This document shows, piece after piece, positions 36,205-44,340 of a stretch of 64,000 nucleotides of DNA (positions within the stretch are counted from its first letter, which is position 1; every line of letters starts with the position of its first letter). The notes beneath the pieces are model-generated. The model saw nothing but the letters and a program-made list of their open reading frames with translations, searched no databases and was not told where the DNA came from. Source of the DNA: JANSWY01 sp965267245 (GTDB lineage: Bacteria; Bacteroidota; Bacteroidia; Cytophagales; Cyclobacteriaceae); contig OZ253939.1 of NCBI GenBank assembly GCA_965267245.1, positions 3,038,001 through 3,102,000 of the forward strand, written 5' to 3'. A program made the position numbers and the translations under genes.

Positions 36205-38226
36205 ATGGAAGAGCATCATAATCATTCTGATGATCATCGCAATCATTCAGGTAATCACGATCACTCAGGCGGTCATCACGACCATCATGCCCACATGATT
36301 GAGGATTTTAAGAAGCGATTTTACATCAATACGGCACTTTCAATACCCGTCCTTGCCTTTTCTGAAATGATCCAGGGCTTTCTAGGCTTCTCATTCAGCT
36401 TTCCAGGGATGGGTTACGTAGCAGCGGCCTTGGCGACTTTCATTTTTATCTATGGAGGATGGCCCTTTCTGAAAGGACTGAAAGATGAGTTATCAGAAGG
36501 TGGACCGGGTATGATGACCTTGATTGCGATAGCCATTACGGTTGCCTGGGCATATAGTACAGCTGTTGTACTGGGTCTGGAAGGAAAGGTCTTCTATTGG
36601 GAGTTGGTAACTTTAATAGACATCATGCTTTTAGGTCATTGGCTCGAGATGCGCTCCATTATGGGTGCCTCTAAAGCTCTGGAGAAATTAGCTGAACTAA
36701 TGCCTTCAGAAGCCCACAAAGTGGAAGGTGATGATATACATGATGTAAAGATCAGCGAACTTAAAAAAGGTGATATCATCCTGATCAAACCAGGAGAAAA
36801 AGTGCCAGCTGATGGCAAGATTGTAGAAGGTGACAGTGACCTAAACGAAAGCGCACTGACTGGTGAGAGTAAACCGGTAGAAAAATCCAAAGGTGATGAA
36901 GTCATCGGAGGAGCGATCAATGGTGATGGCAGCATAAAAGTAGAGGTAAAATCTTCCGGGGAGGATAGCTATCTCAATAAAGTCATCAAGCTGGTAGAAG
37001 AAGCACAACAGACCAAATCCAAGACCCAAAACCTGGCAAGTAAGGCAGCAGGATGGTTAGCCTATATCGCTATAGGAGTTGGTATTACCACCTTCATCGC
37101 CTGGGCTTTCTTTAGCGCTCAGGGGATGGACTTTGCACTGGAGCGCATGGTGACAGTGATGATTATAACCTGTCCTCATGCTTTAGGTTTGGCAGTTCCA
37201 TTGGTTGTCGCCATATCAACTGCCTTATCCGCTAAGAATGGACTACTTATCCGAAATCGTACAGCGTTTGAAAACAGCAGAAAGATTTCTGCCATTGTAT
37301 TTGATAAAACAGGAACTCTCACGGAGGGTAACTTTGGTGTGAACCGGATCAATGTTCTCAATGATAGTTCGGAAGACGAGTTGCTGGCTTTAGCTGGAGC
37401 CATTGAGCAAGGCTCTGAACACCCGATTGCCAGGGGCATTGTAAATGAAGCTAAAAAGCGTGAACTCAAATTTCCTTCAGCTTCTGACTTCAGCTCCACA
37501 AAAGGTAAAGGCGTAAGCGCAAAAGTAGATGGCTCCTCGTATCAGATTGTAAGCCCTGGTTATTTGAAAGAAGAAGGAATCGACCTGCCGGAAGGAGCTA
37601 CCACTGATAAAGCCGAAACAGTGGTTTTCATTTTACAGGAAGGCAAGTTGATTGGATTCATCGCTTTGGCAGATCAAATCAGAAAAGAAAGCAAGGGTGC
37701 TATCTCTACTTTGAAGGATAAAGGGATTAAGGTGCTCATGGCCACTGGTGATAATGAACAGACTGCCAAAGCGGTAGCAGACGAACTAAAACTGGATGGG
37801 TACTACAGCCAGGTGCTACCGCATGAAAAGTCTGAACTCATTGAGAAACTTCAAGGTGAGGGAGAGTTTGTAGCCATGACAGGAGATGGTGTGAATGATG
37901 CTCCGGCACTGGCCAAAGCGGACATTGGAATTGCCGTAGGTTCAGGAACAGATGTAGCTGCAGAAACAGCCGATATCATTCTGACAGAAAGTAGTCCGTC
38001 AGATATTGCTAACTTCATTTTATTCGGAAGAGCAACCTACAAGAAGATGGTGCAAAACCTTGTTTGGGCCACCGGCTATAATGTGGTGGCAATTCCACTA
38101 GCGGCTGGTGTACTCTTTTATCAAGGCATCATGATCAATCCAGCAGTCGGTGCCGCATTGATGAGTTTGAGTACCATTGTTTGTGCGGCCAATGCTCAGT
38201 TGTTAAGGTTGAAGTTTCGAACATAG
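36205..38226 (+). CDS. copB: CopB-type P1B ATPase (CPH motif, His-rich N-terminus)
   Basis: The 673-residue ATPase begins with a His-rich tail (about fourteen His in the first 31 residues) in place of an HMA domain. Its membrane motif is CPH at residues 323-325 (TCPHALGLAVPLV), with phosphorylation site DKTGT (Asp367), GDGVNDAPALAKADIG and SEHPIA. CPH and a His-rich N-terminus mark P1B-3 ATPases such as CopB, which export Cu(II) and also Cu(I)/Ag(I). It complements CopA, encoded earlier in the cluster. A small protein gene of unknown role follows 40 bp downstream. Confidence 0.92.
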   Translation: MEEHHNHSDDHRNHSGNHDHSGGHHDHHAHMIEDFKKRFYINTALSIPVLAFSEMIQGFLGFSFSFPGMGYVAAALATFIFIYGGWPFLKGLKDELSEGGPGMMTLIAIAITVAWAYSTAVVLGLEGKVFYWELVTLIDIMLLGHWLEMRSIMGASKALEKLAELMPSEAHKVEGDDIHDVKISELKKGDIILIKPGEKVPADGKIVEGDSDLNESALTGESKPVEKSKGDEVIGGAINGDGSIKVEVKSSGEDSYLNKVIKLVEEAQQTKSKTQNLASKAAGWLAYIAIGVGITTFIAWAFFSAQGMDFALERMVTVMIITCPHALGLAVPLVVAISTALSAKNGLLIRNRTAFENSRKISAIVFDKTGTLTEGNFGVNRINVLNDSSEDELLALAGAIEQGSEHPIARGIVNEAKKRELKFPSASDFSSTKGKGVSAKVDGSSYQIVSPGYLKEEGIDLPEGATTDKAETVVFILQEGKLIGFIALADQIRKESKGAISTLKDKGIKVLMATGDNEQTAKAVADELKLDGYYSQVLPHEKSELIEKLQGEGEFVAMTGDGVNDAPALAKADIGIAVGSGTDVAAETADIILTESSPSDIANFILFGRATYKKMVQNLVWATGYNVVAIPLAAGVLFYQGIMINPAVGAALMSLSTIVCAANAQLLRLKFRT

Positions 38227-38266
38227 ATAGCCTAATCGAATGTCAAATCATTCACTTTAAAGCTCT

Positions 38267-38485
38267 GTGCCGAAGTATACCCCTGATGAAATATTAGCCA
38301 AGTATCCAGAGCTCCAATCAAAACTGAATTGGAGAAAACAGGATATTGGTATATTTCTAAGGTGCAAGCTTGTGAGAGGATATTATGACAGCAAGAGGAG
38401 AATGACCTTAATAGATGAAAAATCTTTGGTTGAATTAATGGTGTTTGCTAATGGTAATCTGGATAAACAGAAGGTGGATATTTGA
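38267..38485 (+). CDS. Small conserved protein of unknown function (copy 1)
   Basis: The 72-residue protein starts with GTG at 38267 (PKYTPDEILAKYPELQ, then LNWRKQDIGIFLRCKLV). A second copy at 54414-54632 is about 85% identical at the protein level, also starts with GTG, and also directly follows a metal transporter gene. The basic middle part with a helix-rich pattern resembles a small helix-turn-helix or MerR/excisionase-like fold, but no family is recognised with certainty. Lack of a signal peptide makes it cytoplasmic. Confidence 0.7.
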   Translation: MPKYTPDEILAKYPELQSKLNWRKQDIGIFLRCKLVRGYYDSKRRMTLIDEKSLVELMVFANGNLDKQKVDI

Positions 38486-38496
38486 AGTGAAGATGC

Positions 38497-38576
38497 TTTG
38501 TACTTTATTCTATATTTAAGTATTTACTAAAATACTAAACTCCTTCCTTATTTTAACGTTTTAGTAATTACTAAAA
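38497..38576 (+). promoter_or_regulatory. Promoter and two operators of the arsR-merTP cluster
   Basis: TTTG (38497-38500) and a weak minus-7 TATTTACT (38521-38528) stand 20 bp apart. The inverted repeat AGTATTT-ACTA-AAATACT (38519-38536) overlaps the minus-7, and a perfect 18-bp palindrome TTTTAGTAATTACTAAAA (38559-38576) lies just before the arsR start. Both share the ACTAAAA/TTTTAGT half-site, so the ArsR protein probably represses its own operon. Confidence 0.65.
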
Positions 38577-38585
38577 TAATAGAAC

Positions 38586-38960
38586 ATGAGTAATACGTGT
38601 ATAAGAGTGTTGGCCGATCGTGTACAGATAAAGGATTGTAAAGACACTTTAAATAGATTAGATGAAGACCTTTCATTAACCACCCAGATTTTCAACCTGT
38701 CTGGTAATGCTGCCAGGCTAAAAATCTTATTCCTACTACATAAAGAAGGTGAAATGTGTCCCTGTGACCTTAGTGATATACTTGATATCTCAGTCGGAGG
38801 TATTTCCCAACATTTAAGGAAACTTAAGGACGGCAAGCTTATTAGAGACAAGAAAGTAGGTCAGACTGTATTCTATTCTCTCATAAATGAGAATATCGAA
38901 ATCCTCAAGCCAGTTTTATCAATGCTTTCAAAACAGAACCAAAAAACAACAGTATCATGA
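38586..38960 (+). CDS. ArsR/SmtB family metalloregulator (mercury/cadmium type)
   Basis: The 124-residue protein has a winged helix with DLSDILDISVGGISQHLRKL. Cysteines sit at 5 and 18 in an N-terminal extension and at 58 and 60 (EMCPCD) in the helix before recognition. This N-terminal plus CxC layout is that of CadC-type sensors of soft metals (Cd, Pb, Hg). Because the next gene is a MerT-MerP fusion, Hg(II) is the most likely signal. It overlaps the merTP start by four bases. Confidence 0.87.
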   Translation: MSNTCIRVLADRVQIKDCKDTLNRLDEDLSLTTQIFNLSGNAARLKILFLLHKEGEMCPCDLSDILDISVGGISQHLRKLKDGKLIRDKKVGQTVFYSLINENIEILKPVLSMLSKQNQKTTVS

Positions 38961-39586
38961 GTACTTCAGATATTTCTTCAAAAAACGCAAGTGCAGGATT
39001 ACTAGCAGCCATAGTCGCATCACTTTGTTGCATAACTCCTGTTTTTTCTTTGTTAGCTGGCATTGGCGGCATAGCTGCTACCTTCTCATGGATGGAGCCA
39101 TTCAGGCCCTATCTCATCGTATTGACAATTGGTATCCTCGGTTTTGCATGGTATCAGAAGCTTAGACCCAGAACAGCTGAAGAAATTGCATGTGCCTGTG
39201 AGGATGACCAAAAACCTTCGTTCTGGCAATCGAAACGATTTCTTGGAATCATCACCGTGTTTGCCGGGTTAATGCTCGCATTTCCCAGCTACTCACATGT
39301 ATTCTACTCTGGCGGTGGAGGTATGGATACACCCTTAATTGCAGAGCAAGACAGCACCAAAACAAATAAGATTATTATCGATGTGAAGGGCATGACCTGT
39401 GCAGGTTGTGAAAGCCACATTGAACGCGAGGTAGGGTTACTCAAAGGAGTAAAAATGGTTAACGCTACTTATTCCACTGGATCTGCTACTGTAGAGTACT
39501 TCCCTTCTAAAATTGACCAAAAATCAATCATAGAAGCCATTAATAAAACGGGGTATACCGTCATAGAAAAATCAAAAGAACAATAG
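38957..39586 (+). CDS. merTP: MerT-MerP fusion mercuric transport protein
   Basis: The 209-residue protein has a MerT part with three helices, vicinal CC in helix 1 (residues 24-25, SLCCITPVF) and CAC (79-81) in the cytoplasmic loop. A C-terminal MerP-like HMA domain follows with GMTCAGC (Cys148, Cys151). Fused MerTP proteins bring Hg(II) from the periplasm to the cytoplasm for reduction. No merA is found next to it or anywhere in the window, so the metal would have no visible reductase here. Confidence 0.9.
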   Translation: MSTSDISSKNASAGLLAAIVASLCCITPVFSLLAGIGGIAATFSWMEPFRPYLIVLTIGILGFAWYQKLRPRTAEEIACACEDDQKPSFWQSKRFLGIITVFAGLMLAFPSYSHVFYSGGGGMDTPLIAEQDSTKTNKIIIDVKGMTCAGCESHIEREVGLLKGVKMVNATYSTGSATVEYFPSKIDQKSIIEAINKTGYTVIEKSKEQ

Positions 39587-39587
39587 C

Positions 39588-39800
39588 ATGGAAAATGAAG
39601 TAGTGTTAGAATCAACCATCACATGCCCTAACTGTGGACATCAAAAAGAAGAAACCATGCCTACAGATGCATGTCAATACTTCTATGAATGTGAGAATTG
39701 TCATCAGGTTTTAAAACCCAAACAAGGCGACTGTTGTGTGTATTGTAGTTTTGGCACTAAGAAGTGTCCGCCAGTACAAAAGGGTAATTGTCATTGTTAA
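39588..39800 (+). CDS. GDCCVxC domain small Cys-rich protein
   Basis: The 70-residue protein has ten Cys, with TCPNCGHQKEE, ECENCHQVL and the family motif GDCCVYCSFGTKKCPPVQ. This family is common next to mer genes in Bacteroidota; some members are selenoproteins, but here the codons are normal Cys codons. A role in mercury binding or handling is likely from context, without experimental backing known to me. It is one base after merTP. Confidence 0.85.
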   Translation: MENEVVLESTITCPNCGHQKEETMPTDACQYFYECENCHQVLKPKQGDCCVYCSFGTKKCPPVQKGNCHC

Positions 39801-39807
39801 ACAAGAG

Positions 39808-40467
39808 TTAGTTCAAATCAACGAACACATTCTCCGCAACCTTCTTGCTGACCATTTGAGATTTTCCATCTATTTCAACATCTAAGGAACCATCGAATTC
39901 ATGGTGAGATTTGATAGTGACTTTGCTGTTGATAACAAGACCTAGTTGCGTGATATACTGAAGAAAAGCAGGTGAGTCATTTCTAACTCCAACAACCATT
40001 AGTTCTTTTCCTACTGATTCCTGGATCAAAGTCGTTTTGTGTACATCTCCGATTTCGCCATTTGCTTTCGGGATCGGATCGCCATGCGGATCGTACTCAG
40101 GATAGCCGAGAAGCTTATCTAGTTGATCGACCAATTTTTTGGACTTGATATGCTCAAGCTGCTCTGCAACTTCATGTATCTCATCCCAGGTAAATTCCAT
40201 TTTCTCTACCAGAAAGGTTTCCCACAATCTATGCTTTCGAATTACAGTGCATGCTTCCTTTTTTCCTTTCTCAAGGAGTGAAATAGCACCGTATTTCTCA
40301 TAATGAATGAGCTTTTTCTCTTTAAGTTTTTTCAGCATGCTACTCACTGTTGCAGGAGATATACCTAGGTGTTTGGCCAGTTCGTTCGTACCAAGCTCCT
40401 TATCATTTCGATTCAGATTTAGACTGTAAATGGCTTTTAAGTAGTTTTCTTCGGCAACTGTGATCAT
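39808..40467 (-). CDS. DtxR/MntR family metal-dependent regulator
   Basis: The protein (219 residues from the ATG at 40467; an ATG at 40485 would add six) has an N-terminal winged helix (ELAKHLGISPATVSSMLKKL), a dimerisation/metal domain (EHIKSKKLVDQLDKLLGYPE, DPHGDPIP) and a C-terminal SH3-like FeoA domain. DtxR-type regulators repress iron or manganese genes when the metal is bound. It is transcribed away from the di-heme oxidoreductase gene, and a near-perfect palindrome lies between them. Confidence 0.9.
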   Translation of the reverse strand: MITVAEENYLKAIYSLNLNRNDKELGTNELAKHLGISPATVSSMLKKLKEKKLIHYEKYGAISLLEKGKKEACTVIRKHRLWETFLVEKMEFTWDEIHEVAEQLEHIKSKKLVDQLDKLLGYPEYDPHGDPIPKANGEIGDVHKTTLIQESVGKELMVVGVRNDSPAFLQYITQLGLVINSKVTIKSHHEFDGSLDVEIDGKSQMVSKKVAENVFVDLN

Positions 40468-40501
40468 AAATTCAAAAGTAAGCATCGCATCTCTAATTTA
40501 A

Positions 40502-40521
40502 AAGTTTGATATATCTAACTT
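40502..40521. promoter_or_regulatory. Candidate DtxR operator overlapping the minus-33 box
   Basis: AAGTTTGATATATCTAACTT is an inverted repeat with 18 of 20 symmetric bases. It lies between the divergent dtxR and di-heme oxidoreductase genes and covers the TTTG of the latter's promoter, so a bound repressor would block it. Confidence 0.6.
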
Positions 40522-40536
40522 TAATTTTTAGGTTTG
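40505..40536 (+). promoter_or_regulatory. Bacteroidota-type promoter of the di-heme/Rieske/porin operon
   Basis: TTTG at 40505-40508 and TAGGTTTG at 40529-40536 (matching TAnnTTTG) are separated by 20 bp, the standard spacing. The gene starts 17 bp downstream of the minus-7 box. Confidence 0.7.
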
Positions 40537-40553
40537 TATAAATTTATTTTAAG

Positions 40554-41747
40554 ATGAATAAAATAATCCCTATTCTAATCTTTATTATTTACGTAGGACT
40601 GGTTTCTTGCGAAGAGATAATCCCGGCAGTACCTGCTGAAAACGAACTTCTGGACGGCCCAACCGAGGGTCTTTCTCACGGTGAGCAACTCCAGTTTTTA
40701 AAGGGTGATATTGCCTTTAATGATGAAGTATTTTCATCAACCAATGGCCTTGGGCCTAGATTTGTTGCCACCTCTTGTGGAAGCTGTCATGCAGGCGATG
40801 GCAAAGGGCATCCATTTACAACTTTGACCAGATTTGGTCAAACGCGTCCCAATACATTCCCTGATCAAACGATTGGTGGCCCTCAGCTTCAAAACAGGGC
40901 CATTCCAGGGTTTGAACCAGAACAATTGCCTAGTGGAGTGCCCTTTATGAAGTTTGTCCCGCCCGCAGTTACCGGACTCGGATTTCTTGCCGCCCTAACT
41001 GATAAGCAAATTCTGCAAAACGTTGATTCCTTGGATGCTGATAACGATGGAATTTCAGGTGTTCCCAATTATACAACTCCGCCAGACTACTTTGAACAGA
41101 AATGGTTTCATCAACCAATTAATGGAAAAATCATTGGTCGTTTTGGCAAGAAGGCGTCCGCTATTGATTTACTCCAGCAGACAGTTGGTGCTTACAATCA
41201 AGACATGGGGGTCACCTCAACTTTTGAACCTGTCGATCCACTGAGCCAGCTAAGTACGGATCCAGAAGTTTCTGATCAAACCATTAGAGATGTGGTTTTT
41301 TATATTAGAACGTTAAAAGCTCCAATCCAGCGATCAGAGGAAAATAACCAGGTCCTCCAAGGCAAGGCGATATTCAGTCAGATAGAATGCAGCTCTTGCC
41401 ATATCCCGGAATGGACAACACCAGTTTCAGATATTGCAGGATTATCAGATAAAACGTTTTATCCATATACAGACCTGTTACTTCATGATATGGGGCCGGG
41501 ATTGGATGATGGAGTGACCGAGGGATCTGCTGAAACGTACGAATGGCGTACACCACCGTTATGGGGTTTAGGTCTATCACCTAATTCACAAGGTGGTTCT
41601 TATTTCTTAATGCACGATGGTCGTGCGAGAAGCATCGAAGAGGCAATTGTTTTACATGGAGGTGAAGCAGAAAGTAGTAAGAATCAATTCACCACTCTTA
41701 GCGAAAGTGACAAGGAAGCCCTGATTAAATTTTTAGAATCACTTTAA
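40554..41747 (+). CDS. Di-heme oxidoreductase family (DUF1111) lipoprotein
   Basis: The 397-residue protein has a lipoprotein signal (IYVGLVSCEE) and two c-type heme motifs: CGSCH in the N-terminal third and CSSCH near residue 280, in a MauG-like arrangement. Segments DADNDGISGVPNY and LHDMGPGLDDG are typical of the di-heme thiol oxidoreductase family. The substrate is unknown. It is first in a three-gene operon with Rieske and porin genes, behind a promoter with a candidate DtxR operator, so iron- or manganese-dependent expression is likely. Confidence 0.88.
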   Translation: MNKIIPILIFIIYVGLVSCEEIIPAVPAENELLDGPTEGLSHGEQLQFLKGDIAFNDEVFSSTNGLGPRFVATSCGSCHAGDGKGHPFTTLTRFGQTRPNTFPDQTIGGPQLQNRAIPGFEPEQLPSGVPFMKFVPPAVTGLGFLAALTDKQILQNVDSLDADNDGISGVPNYTTPPDYFEQKWFHQPINGKIIGRFGKKASAIDLLQQTVGAYNQDMGVTSTFEPVDPLSQLSTDPEVSDQTIRDVVFYIRTLKAPIQRSEENNQVLQGKAIFSQIECSSCHIPEWTTPVSDIAGLSDKTFYPYTDLLLHDMGPGLDDGVTEGSAETYEWRTPPLWGLGLSPNSQGGSYFLMHDGRARSIEEAIVLHGGEAESSKNQFTTLSESDKEALIKFLESL

Positions 41748-41749
41748 GC

Positions 41750-42181
41750 ATGGAAAGAAGAGCATTTGTCAGAAAATGTGGAATGGGATGTCTGGGAATC
41801 CTTGCATCTAGTCTGCTTCTACCTGGATGTGCTGGAATACGCTATGTATCTGGAAACATTCAAGGCTCCTTTTTGAGCATTAGCGAAGATGATTTTTTGA
41901 ATGAGGATCATGACTATCTGAAGCATGTAGTTGTCCAAAATGATGCCTTGCAATATCCAATAGTGGTCTTTCGCCTAGGTACTAACAACTACCAAGCACT
42001 TCTAATGAAATGCACTCATCAGGGTACTGAACTTCAGGTTTTCGGAGACAGACTTCAATGCCCTGCTCATGGCAGTGAGTTTACTATTACAGGAAATGTA
42101 CAAAATGGCCCGGCCGATTCAGCACTTCGAAGCTTCCCTGTGATCAAAGAATTTAAAACACTAAAAATCGATTTATCATGA
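41750..42181 (+). CDS. Rieske [2Fe-2S] lipoprotein
   Basis: The 143-residue protein has an N-terminal ERRAFVRKCG...LLLPGC signal, which combines a twin-arginine start with a lipobox. A Rieske domain follows with CTHQG and CPAHGSEF as cluster ligands. It is two bases after the di-heme gene and overlaps the porin gene, so the three are translated together. An electron-transfer role between the di-heme protein and a partner is likely. Its true acceptor is unknown. Confidence 0.88.
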   Translation: MERRAFVRKCGMGCLGILASSLLLPGCAGIRYVSGNIQGSFLSISEDDFLNEDHDYLKHVVVQNDALQYPIVVFRLGTNNYQALLMKCTHQGTELQVFGDRLQCPAHGSEFTITGNVQNGPADSALRSFPVIKEFKTLKIDLS

Positions 42182-43410
42182 GAAACTTTGGCTCGGTTCT
42201 GATTGCTATTGTCTGTTTGATTTCGCTTGAGACTAATGCACAAATTGATAGCACCTTGCTGAAAAGAGTGCCAGTAGATACATCCAAAAATCTTCTTAAC
42301 ATGGATGCGGTTTACAACCGGCCGTTTTTGCAAGTTGGGAAGCTTCCTGTTTCTGTCGGAGGGTACATTGAAGCTGATTATTCATATATCGGTGAAGATG
42401 GAGTGACTGACGGTCACAGCTTTCGTGTTCCACGGATGACCCTATTTGTTGCATCCTCCATTCATAGGAAAATCAAATTTCTCTCAGAGATCGAGTTCGA
42501 AGAAGGTGGAGAAGAAGTGGCCATTGAATTTGCAGCACTAGACATCAGTATGCATCCGCTACTTAACCTTCGTGGGGGGATTGTAATGAATCCTATTGGA
42601 GCATTTAATCAAAACCACGATGGACCTAAATGGGAATTTATAGATAGGCCAATAGCTGCAGTAGACATGCTCCCTGCGACATGGAGTAATGTAGGTTTTG
42701 GATTATATGGTAAATATTTTTTTAAAGATTGGGCCTTTGGATATGAAGCTTATCTAACTAATGGATTCGATGATGCGATTATCAATAATGGAGAGAACCG
42801 AACATTTCTACCAGCTTCTAAAGACAACAAAGAGCGCTTTGAGGAATCATCTAATGGTGAACCCTTATTTACGGGTAAAGTGGCTCTCCGCAATAACAAG
42901 ATTGGTGAGATAGGCCTGTCCTACATGGGAGGTATTTATAACACTTATGAAGAGGATGGCTTGATATTGGATAAGAAAAGGAGATTGGACGTCTTTGCCT
43001 TGGATTTAAATACTACAATCCCTACTCTTAACACTTTCATTGTTGGTGAATGGACGTGGGTGAACCTTGATGTTCCTTCAACTTTCACGCAACAATTTGG
43101 AGAAAAGCAAAAAGGAGGTTTTGTAGATATCGTTCAACCGGTTCTGAATGGAAACCTTTTTGGTTTTGAAAACGCAACTTTCAATTTGGCCATGCGATTA
43201 GAATATGTAGATTGGAACGATGGCACTTTTAGAGAAACTGGTGAAAGCATCGGAGATGACACTTGGGCAGTTGTACCAGCATTAAGTTTTCGGCCTACAG
43301 CACAAACCGTCATTCGTTTAAACTACCGTATCATGCAACAAACGGATATTCTTAATAATCCCCCTGCAAAAATCTCAGGAATCCAATTTGGACTTTCATC
43401 GTACTTTTAA
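42178..43410 (+). CDS. Outer-membrane porin (OprP/OprO-like)
   Basis: The 410-residue protein has a signal peptide ending in ETNAQ, a short coiled segment, and repeated amphipathic beta strands with the C-terminal pattern GIQFGLSSYF. Segments such as KIKFLSEIEFEEGGEEVAIE and GIVMNPIGAFNQNHDGPKWE resemble phosphate-selective porins of the O/P group. It overlaps the Rieske gene by four bases (ATGA). It should allow a small anion or other substrate to reach the periplasmic redox proteins; which one is unknown. Confidence 0.82.
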   Translation: MRNFGSVLIAIVCLISLETNAQIDSTLLKRVPVDTSKNLLNMDAVYNRPFLQVGKLPVSVGGYIEADYSYIGEDGVTDGHSFRVPRMTLFVASSIHRKIKFLSEIEFEEGGEEVAIEFAALDISMHPLLNLRGGIVMNPIGAFNQNHDGPKWEFIDRPIAAVDMLPATWSNVGFGLYGKYFFKDWAFGYEAYLTNGFDDAIINNGENRTFLPASKDNKERFEESSNGEPLFTGKVALRNNKIGEIGLSYMGGIYNTYEEDGLILDKKRRLDVFALDLNTTIPTLNTFIVGEWTWVNLDVPSTFTQQFGEKQKGGFVDIVQPVLNGNLFGFENATFNLAMRLEYVDWNDGTFRETGESIGDDTWAVVPALSFRPTAQTVIRLNYRIMQQTDILNNPPAKISGIQFGLSSYF

Positions 43411-43412
43411 AT

Positions 43413-43814
43413 ATGCTTGAAAAAAAACTAGAAAATAAAAATATCAAACCTACAACCATGAGGCTGCTGGTGCTGCGTCAGCTGGTTGAATCTGGTGCTG
43501 CTATCAGCCTAAGTGATTTAGATGCAAAATTTGAGCAAGCAGATAAAGCAACCCTTTACCGTACTCTTAAGACTTTTGAGGATAAGAAACTCATCCACAG
43601 CATAGATGATGGTACTGGTGCTGTTAAATATGCCTTATGCGAAGAAGGGTGTGAATGTGAACCACAAGACCAGCACATTCATTTTCATTGCATAAAGTGT
43701 GGCGAGACATACTGCCTGACACAATCTAAAATACCTCAAACCAATATCCCTTCAGGATTTAAGGCGGCTAGTGCCAGCATGGTTTACAAAGGCATTTGCG
43801 CAAACTGTTCTTAG
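43413..43814 (+). CDS. Fur family metalloregulator
   Basis: The 133-residue protein has the Fur winged helix (TTMRLLVLRQLVESGAAISL, KATLYRTLKTFEDKKLIHS), a His-rich HIHFHC segment and two CxxC pairs (HCIKCGE, GICANC) for structural zinc. Length and motifs fit a Zur- or Fur-like regulator. It stands two bases after the porin gene and just before the Czc-like efflux section. Control of zinc efflux or uptake is an inference from this position. Confidence 0.87.
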   Translation: MLEKKLENKNIKPTTMRLLVLRQLVESGAAISLSDLDAKFEQADKATLYRTLKTFEDKKLIHSIDDGTGAVKYALCEEGCECEPQDQHIHFHCIKCGETYCLTQSKIPQTNIPSGFKAASASMVYKGICANCS

Positions 43815-43858
43815 AACTTTGCAAATAGGTTGCATTGCTTTTTAGTTACTTTTACATC

Positions 43859-44272
43859 ATGAAGTTTGCGACAGGCATATTGGCAATCTACTTTTCACTA
43901 ATGGGACTTTTTCCCCATAGCGACCTGTGCGAATTGCGCAAGATTCCGGCACTTTATGAACACTATCAGGAGCACCGCTTGGCTGATGGTGATTCCTTTT
44001 TTGAATTTATCTATGAGGATTTTTTGAGTGATGTAGGAGATCGAGAAAAGCATCACGGAAAAGAACCCTCACAAGATATGCCCTTTCAAAATCATTCTTC
44101 GCAATCCCATTGCTGCAATTTCATTCCACTTGTATTGAATAGTTATGATATGAATAAGCTCAAGCGGTGCTTGAGGAAGGTTTTAATCCATATTTTCTTA
44201 ACTATTCTTTCCTTTATCTGGATTCTATTTTCCAGCCGCCCAAAGTTTAGTATCAGTCATTTTGCGGGATAG
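43859..44272 (+). CDS. Small membrane protein of unknown function preceding the czc-like genes
   Basis: The 137-residue protein starts MKFATGILAIYFSLMGLFP, a signal or membrane segment, then has an acidic stretch (FFEFIYEDFLSD), HSSQSHCCNF, and a second hydrophobic helix near the C-terminus (ILIHIFLTILSFIWILF-type). The ATG at 43859 is preferred over 43835 because it starts the hydrophobic segment directly. It takes the same place before an RND gene as the HYC/CC protein at 27559 and shares the CC element, but no family is recognised. It may be a periplasmic metal-binding protein. Confidence 0.6.
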   Translation: MKFATGILAIYFSLMGLFPHSDLCELRKIPALYEHYQEHRLADGDSFFEFIYEDFLSDVGDREKHHGKEPSQDMPFQNHSSQSHCCNFIPLVLNSYDMNKLKRCLRKVLIHIFLTILSFIWILFSSRPKFSISHFAG

Positions 44273-44283
44273 GTCTATCCTTT

Positions 44284-44303
44284 TCGATCTAATCTTAGAT
44301 CGA
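44284..44303. promoter_or_regulatory. 20-bp inverted repeat before the czc-like RND gene
   Basis: Perfect 9-bp arms TCGATCTAA and TTAGATCGA with two central bases lie 38 bp before the RND start. The nearly loop-free form suits a dimeric repressor better than a terminator. The Fur-family protein encoded upstream is a candidate ligand. Confidence 0.5.
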
Positions 44304-44340
44304 TCTTAAAATCATTACTGATACTAAATCATTTAAATAC

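Noticed and set aside
39588..39800. Selenoprotein reading of the GDCCVxC gene
   Set aside because: The motif Cys positions use TGT/TGC codons and there is no in-frame TGA, so selenocysteine is not needed.
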